From JASFEQ01 sp050122535 (GTDB taxonomy: Bacteria; Desulfobacterota; DSM-4660; Desulfatiglandales; HGW-15): a stretch of DNA of 10,366 nt. The stretch lies in the NCBI GenBank assembly GCA_050122535.1, contig JASFIT010000138.1, positions 1-10,366 on the forward strand. Reading direction: 5' to 3'. Each line of letters begins with the position of its first letter. Within the stretch, counting starts at the first letter, position 1. Below, one piece after another: positions 6,639 through 10,366 of the stretch. The notes beneath the pieces were generated by a model. That model was given only the letters and a program-made list of their open reading frames with translations, searched no databases and was not told where the DNA came from. A program made the translations under genes and the position numbers.

Positions 6639-7892
6639 ATGGAAAAACTGGACATAAGGAGAAGCCTGGAACTTTTTGATGAGGCAATGAAGATAGTTCC
6701 CGGCGGCGTCGGAGGTGCCAGACGACCCTACAATTTTGTCAAGGGAGAATATCCAATCTTTTTTGAACATGGCAAGGGTGGCAGAGTCACCGACGTGGAT
6801 GGAAATGAATATGTGGACTTCCTCTGTGGCTTTGGGCCCATTATCCTGGGGTATAGAGAAGAAGAAGTTGATGAAGCTGTTATTAGGCAGATAAGAGACA
6901 AAGGCTTCTGCTTCACCCTTACACAGCCGTATCAGAATCAGCTCGCGGAAAAACTCAATGAACTCATCCCCTGTTCAGAAATGTGCGTCTTCACAAAGAC
7001 GGGTTCAGATGGCACCACAGCGAGCATCCGTATTGCAAGGGGATACACAAACCGGATCAAGGTGATGCGATGCGGTTACCACGGCTGGCATGACTGGTGC
7101 GTTGAGCTCAAAGGGGGCATTCCAGAGAAGCTTTATGAGGACGTACATGAATTCCGTTATAATGATCTTAATCAGCTCGAAGACCTGATGGCAAAATATG
7201 GTGATGAGACAGCCGCCATAGTTTTGACTCCCTTTGGGCATCCCCTCCATGAAAGGATGCAAGAACCTGAACCTGGATTCCTCGAAGGTGTGAGAGCCGT
7301 GGCTACAAAGTATGGCGCGGTTTTGATCTATGATGAAATCCGTACAGGGTTTAGGCTCAGTATGGGTGGAGCGCAACAGCTTTATAGCGTCCCGCCTGAC
7401 CTGGCAGTCTTTGGAAAGGGAATGGCCAACGGATATGCCATAAGTGTTGTTACTGGAAAAGAGGAAATTATGAGGGCTGCCGAACAACAGGTTTTTGTTT
7501 CTTCTACCTTCTTCTCAAACAGTAGCGGATATATTGCCGCTCTAAAAACCATTGAAATCCTGGAACGTGAAAATGTCCTTGATAAAATATGGGAAACAGG
7601 GAATCGTTTTCTGGGAAAAGTCCAGAACATCATTAACAAGTATGACGTTGGAGCCGAGTTGAGCGGTGTTGCGCCCATGTTTTTCATAACTTTCAAGAGG
7701 GATAAGGCGGATAAATATAAGGCTAGGCGCAAGGATTTTTACACCCAGCTTATCCGCAGGGGCGTCTTTTTTCACCCACACCATCATGGATATATTTGTT
7801 ACAGGCACACGGAACAGGATCTGGACATGGCGGCTAAGGCCATAGATGAAGCTCTGGCCTATGTGAATGAATCACATGGCGTTTTCAAATAG
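6639..7892 (+). CDS. Class III aminotransferase, glutamate-1-semialdehyde aminomutase-like
   Basis: A 417-residue PLP-dependent fold-type I enzyme of the cytoplasm, of normal family length. Landmarks in order are VPGGVGGARRPY (20-31), VTDVDGNEYVDFLCGFGP (50-67), TGSDGTTASIRIARGYT (121-137) for cofactor phosphate binding, GYHGWHDW (146-153), the cofactor-pairing aspartate D232 in YDEIRTGFR, and the Schiff-base lysine K260 in FGKGMANGYAISVV. These place it in the HemL-like branch of class III aminotransferases. The neighbourhood has no other haem genes, and the KGMANGY motif is typical of amino-acid or sugar aminotransferases, so haem synthesis is unlikely. The amino donor and acceptor are unknown. 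The ATG is the only start after an in-frame stop at 6615-6617. Its purine-rich stretch (6616-6623) is 15 bases upstream, a poor ribosome-binding distance. It may act with the aldolase and VOC genes upstream and the convergent oxidoreductase. Confidence 0.88.
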   Translation: MEKLDIRRSLELFDEAMKIVPGGVGGARRPYNFVKGEYPIFFEHGKGGRVTDVDGNEYVDFLCGFGPIILGYREEEVDEAVIRQIRDKGFCFTLTQPYQNQLAEKLNELIPCSEMCVFTKTGSDGTTASIRIARGYTNRIKVMRCGYHGWHDWCVELKGGIPEKLYEDVHEFRYNDLNQLEDLMAKYGDETAAIVLTPFGHPLHERMQEPEPGFLEGVRAVATKYGAVLIYDEIRTGFRLSMGGAQQLYSVPPDLAVFGKGMANGYAISVVTGKEEIMRAAEQQVFVSSTFFSNSSGYIAALKTIEILERENVLDKIWETGNRFLGKVQNIINKYDVGAELSGVAPMFFITFKRDKADKYKARRKDFYTQLIRRGVFFHPHHHGYICYRHTEQDLDMAAKAIDEALAYVNESHGVFK

Positions 7893-8057
7893 GGGTCAAG
7901 ACACAGAATCACATTGGTAGGGTGAATATAGATAAATGCCCAGGGTGAGATAATCTTATTATTCCCGGGGGTAAGTCGGTTTTAAGTGAAAGACCGGGTC
8001 AACGCCAGGTAGGCATCCACAAGATGGCAGGCTCTTCATTCACGTGGCAGATCCTGG

Positions 8058-9215
8058 CTAAGATCCAAGCAGAGATTTTATGGTTTCCGTTTGATGTATT
8101 TTCGCGCCTCTGTTTAGGAGAGCGGCAAAGTATATTTCTGGATCGATGCAGCCTTCTGGGGGCACCACTCCCTTTACTTTAATATCGCCAGAATGGAGCA
8201 TTAGAGCCGCGATCGACGCTGCAATGCCTGTTCCCGGTGCTGTCCTGCCCACTATGTCGGAAGTGTATGTGACCTGTTTTCCTTCCCTTTCCCCCTTTAC
8301 GATCACTTTCATGCCCGAAGCCATGGGTCCGTTATCTCTATTATCGGGAATTGTACGCCAAAGTTGCAACGTGAGATCATAGGGCGCTACTTCAGTCCCT
8401 TTGATCTCTATGGGCTCCGTACTGAGGAAGCCTGATTCATTCTGCTCTTGAATGAGCCGGTCTACCCATGCCGGTAGCATCGCGCCTTTGATAACAACCG
8501 TTTTCACGCCATCTATATACCGTGGCATTGTGATTGGCTGAGGGTGACCCACATAACGAACCTGACAGGTACCAAGGGGTTCAAGGAATTCAGCCGTCTC
8601 CTCACCGGTACCGGCTTGTACATATTCTAGACGTCCATCCAAATATTGGGGGACCTTACCTGTATTCATGTGGAGGCTGTGATCCCAGGCAGCACCCGAA
8701 GTTGCACCTTCCTCCAGGTCGGCGATACTTACCACCCAAAATAAGGCGATCTCGTCAACACGATCCAAGTGATTTGCATGATACTTGGCGATGAGGTTGT
8801 TTGTTCCTGGATCGGATCCCATGCCTGTTAAGATGGTTATCCCCGCTTCTTGGGCAGGGTTATCAATTTCAGGAACAGAGAGATTGACAACCGTCTTATA
8901 CTCATCGGAAATATCCACATAATTAACCTTTGCTTCGATGGCCGCCCTGGATACTGTGACACCTGTCTTGTGGAATGGCCCCGCGCAGTTGATGACTACG
9001 TCAACATCCTTCATGACTTTGACCAGGCCCTCGATATCGTTTACGTCGATCCTGCTGAGCGATACCTTTTCGCTGGTGCGCAACTTCTCATACAATCGAT
9101 TTGGATCTGTAATTATATCACCCAAAATAACTTTCTTAACCTGCTCCTGCTTCATCAGGTCCCGGGCCGCTGCCTGTCCCATACTTCCTGCTCCGCCTAA
9201 TACCAATGCCTGCAT
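8058..9215 (-). CDS. Saccharopine-dehydrogenase-like NAD(P)-dependent oxidoreductase
   Basis: A 385-residue cytoplasmic oxidoreductase. It begins with a Rossmann fold: ALVLGGAGSMG (3-13), then an acidic residue at the end of the second strand (D33 in VILGD), which usually favours NAD(H) over NADP(H). Further family landmarks are VDVVINCAGPF (71-81), VNYVDISDEY (97-106) and GMGSDPGTNNL (131-141). The C-terminal half is the catalytic/dimer domain and ends with EGCIDPEIYFAALLNRG. The family includes saccharopine reductase, lysine 6-dehydrogenase and carboxynorspermidine synthase, which all make or break a secondary amine or imine on an amino acid. Which reaction applies cannot be read from sequence. 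The start is supported by GGAGAGGGA ending two bases before the ATG on the minus strand. It converges on the aminotransferase gene across 165 bases and diverges from the nuclease gene. Confidence 0.85.
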   Translation of the reverse strand: MQALVLGGAGSMGQAAARDLMKQEQVKKVILGDIITDPNRLYEKLRTSEKVSLSRIDVNDIEGLVKVMKDVDVVINCAGPFHKTGVTVSRAAIEAKVNYVDISDEYKTVVNLSVPEIDNPAQEAGITILTGMGSDPGTNNLIAKYHANHLDRVDEIALFWVVSIADLEEGATSGAAWDHSLHMNTGKVPQYLDGRLEYVQAGTGEETAEFLEPLGTCQVRYVGHPQPITMPRYIDGVKTVVIKGAMLPAWVDRLIQEQNESGFLSTEPIEIKGTEVAPYDLTLQLWRTIPDNRDNGPMASGMKVIVKGEREGKQVTYTSDIVGRTAPGTGIAASIAALMLHSGDIKVKGVVPPEGCIDPEIYFAALLNRGAKIHQTETIKSLLGS

Positions 9216-9270
9216 CTTCCCTCTCCGCTTGAGATTATGATTGACTGCTGATCCTTTACGAAGACATGCC

Positions 9271-9310
9271 AGAATGCCCCGTCCTTTGGACGGGGATGAA
9301 TGGCATTCTT
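9271..9310. repeat. Hairpin A: CCCCGTCC-TTT-GGACGGGG with outer arms
   Basis: A perfect 8-bp stem with a TTT loop (9277-9295) sits between AGAATGCC (9271-9278) and its exact complement GGCATTCT (9303-9310). The outer and inner pairings share the CC bases, so the two forms partly compete. There is no T run of terminator type. Confidence 0.7.
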
Positions 9311-9359
9311 TGTCATTCCCGCCCCCGCCTTCGCGAGGACAAGCTTCGCGGGCATGACA
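9311..9359. repeat. Inverted repeat of the TGTCATTCCCGC family
   Basis: TGTCATTCCCGC (9311-9322) faces GCGGGCATGACA (9348-9359), with one mismatch in 12, around a GC-rich centre that contains TCGCGA. Elements of this kind are abundant intergenic repeats in many proteobacterial and related genomes. It abuts hairpin A directly. Confidence 0.75.
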
Positions 9360-9423
9360 GTTTAGGGTTCAGTAGTTAACGTTCAACTTGGTGATGTTAT
9401 CCTTCCATTTGCGACGAATTAAG

Positions 9424-9458
9424 GAACCAGAAGCTCCGACCTTTGGTCGGAGAGGTTC
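9424..9458. repeat. Hairpin B: CTCCGACC-TTT-GGTCGGAG with outer arms
   Basis: A perfect 8-bp stem with a TTT loop (9434-9452) is extended by GAACC (9424-9428) with GGTTC (9454-9458). It has the same 19-base design as hairpin A, and the two base-pair differences are compensatory. It lies 157 bases from hairpin A in the same orientation. Confidence 0.65.
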
Positions 9459-9465
9459 ACCAAGG

Positions 9466-9477
9466 CCCTATATAGGG
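9466..9477. promoter_or_regulatory. 12-bp palindrome CCCTATATAGGG
   Basis: A perfect palindrome eight bases after hairpin B. It could be the binding site of a dimeric regulator in the divergent region, or the edge of the repeat unit. No specific factor is suggested by its sequence. Confidence 0.3.
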
Positions 9478-9626
9478 AATTTTGCCTTGCGTGTCAATCA
9501 TGAAAGGAAACGGCTTTAGGATTGATTATTGATTCCTGACGATTGAATTTAGAAGGCCATTTCAGAAACCGTGGTCTAATCTTGCCTGCACAAAAAAAAT
9601 AGGAAAATTTTCTGATTTTGACCGTA

Positions 9627-9650
9627 TCTGTCAAACAGACCTGATATAAT
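9627..9650 (+). promoter_or_regulatory. Extended -10 promoter with an inverted repeat for the nuclease gene
   Basis: TGaTATAAT (9642-9650) is a perfect extended -10 box, 29 bases before the nuclease ATG, giving a short leader. A TTGACC at 9618-9623 is 21 bases away, too far for a usual -35 box, but an extended -10 can work without one. TCTGT-CAA-ACAGA (9627-9639) is an inverted repeat just upstream of the -10 box, well placed to be an operator. Confidence 0.65.
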
Positions 9651-9679
9651 ATTGCTCAAAAAACATTGAAGGAAATTAG

Positions 9680-10366
9680 ATGCAAAAGACGTCTAAAAAG
9701 ATCCCTATGCTCTCCAAATCCAAGTATGTTGCCGGAATGCAGTGTTTTCTGCGCTTGTGGCAGCAGTGCTACAACCCGGAACTTGCATCGGAAACATCCC
9801 CTGTGCAGCAGGCTATATTCGATACCGGACATGAAGTGGGGAGACTTGCAACGCAACTTTATCCTGGCGGGGTGCTCATTGAGGAGGATCATCACCATCA
9901 CGAGGAGGCCGTCAAGACCACCCTGGTTGCCATGCAAGACCCGGCAGTCAAAGCGATCTACGAGGCTGGTTTTCTGTTCGATGATGTGCGGGTGCGTGTA
10001 GACGTTCTTGAAAGGGTAAAGAACGGGAGGTGGAACCTCATTGAGGTCAAATCGTCCACAAGGATTAAAGATGAGTATTACCCGGATGTGGGGATTCAGT
10101 ACTATGTGCTGAAAGGCTCAGGTTTGGACATCGACCGGGTCTTTCTCATGCACCTGAACAATCAGTACGTCTATGACGGAATAGCCCTTGACCTCGAAGG
10201 CCTTTTCTCTGTTTCTGACTTGACCGAAGGCGCCCTCGTATATCAGCAAGAGGTGCCTCAGATGCTGGCCGAACTGAAGGATATGCTCGCAAATGCAAAT
10301 CCGCCTGAGATGGCTCCCTCAAAGCACTGTAACAAGCCTTATGGTTGCGATTTCTGGGAGTACTGC
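9680..10366 (+). CDS. Cas4-like PD-(D/E)XK nuclease with Fe-S cysteines, DUF2779 type (partial, 3' end off window)
   Basis: The first 229 residues of an open reading frame that continues past the window. LSKSKYVAGMQCFLRLW (11-27) resembles the start of DUF2779 proteins, which carry a RecB/Cas4-like nuclease domain. The nuclease motifs are visible: H51 in GHEVG, D108 in VRVDVL, E122-V-K124 in LIEVKSS, and Q140 in GIQYYVL. C22 together with C217, C223 and C229 gives the four cysteines of a Cas4/AddB-type iron-sulphur cluster, here spaced C-x5-C-x5-C. Known relatives run to roughly 480-500 residues with a further C-terminal domain. The role is probably DNA end processing or repair, possibly defence; no cas genes are in view. 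GAAGGA (9668-9673) lies six bases before the ATG, behind a strong promoter. An acidic and histidine-rich patch (EEDHHHHEE, 68-76) is unusual. Confidence 0.82.
   Translation, partial: MQKTSKKIPMLSKSKYVAGMQCFLRLWQQCYNPELASETSPVQQAIFDTGHEVGRLATQLYPGGVLIEEDHHHHEEAVKTTLVAMQDPAVKAIYEAGFLFDDVRVRVDVLERVKNGRWNLIEVKSSTRIKDEYYPDVGIQYYVLKGSGLDIDRVFLMHLNNQYVYDGIALDLEGLFSVSDLTEGALVYQQEVPQMLAELKDMLANANPPEMAPSKHCNKPYGCDFWEYC

Larger units (their letters stand above)
9216..9679. other. Divergent intergenic region with hairpins and a promoter
   Basis: These 464 bases separate the leftward oxidoreductase from the rightward nuclease. They hold two related hairpins, a TGTCATTCCCGC inverted repeat, a short palindrome and a clear promoter for the nuclease, listed separately. 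For the leftward gene, TTGAAC followed 16 bases later by TAAACT near 9360-9390 on the minus strand is a possible but weak promoter. No gene is seen; the remainder, about 9480-9600, is AT-rich and featureless. Confidence 0.6.

Noticed and set aside
6611..6660. CTGATGA core suggesting a hammerhead ribozyme
   Set aside because: No matching helix and GAAA core follow at the right place; the match is by chance.
6639..7892. Naming the aminotransferase hemL
   Set aside because: The family resemblance is real, but no haem genes are nearby and the active-site lysine motif differs from typical HemL.
7893..8057. Convergent gap examined for a bidirectional terminator
   Set aside because: Only weak complementary segments and no T-rich tail were found, so no terminator is called.

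Overview
The window looks like accessory chromosome from an uncultured, probably Gram-negative environmental bacterium. Gene density is moderate, and composition is mixed at roughly 45-57% GC in rows counted by hand. Gaps between genes are wide and filled with dispersed palindromic repeats of the CCTTCGACAGGCTCAGG and TGTCATTCCCGC types. These are common in metagenomic Desulfobacterota and similar phyla, but the lineage is a weak inference.

Layout. Five genes run rightward: a multi-pass DUF6064-like membrane protein (134-805); a fold-type III PLP enzyme of the D-threonine aldolase/D-serine dehydratase family (1227-2309); a VOC/glyoxalase-fold protein resembling methylmalonyl-CoA epimerase (2640-3125); a 1041-residue zinc-ribbon, pseudokinase, membrane-segment, trypsin-like protease and TPR protein (3302-6427); and a class III aminotransferase like glutamate-1-semialdehyde aminomutase (6639-7892). 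A saccharopine-dehydrogenase-like oxidoreductase (8058-9215) runs leftward and converges on the aminotransferase. I see no clear intrinsic terminator in the 165-base convergent gap. Divergent from it, a Cas4-like PD-(D/E)XK nuclease with iron-sulphur-type cysteines (DUF2779 type) starts at 9680 and runs off the window. It sits behind an extended -10 promoter.

How the genes may work together. The aldolase, VOC protein, aminotransferase and oxidoreductase suit the breakdown or interconversion of an unusual amino acid or opine-like compound. No substrate can be named, and the repeat-filled gaps argue against one tight operon. The pseudokinase-protease protein appears to be a membrane signalling or quality-control protein set into this neighbourhood; its GC is higher than that of its neighbours. 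The strongest items for follow-up are this protein, a possible three-way-junction RNA leader before the aldolase, and two hairpins near 9280 and 9440 that differ only by compensatory base-pair changes.
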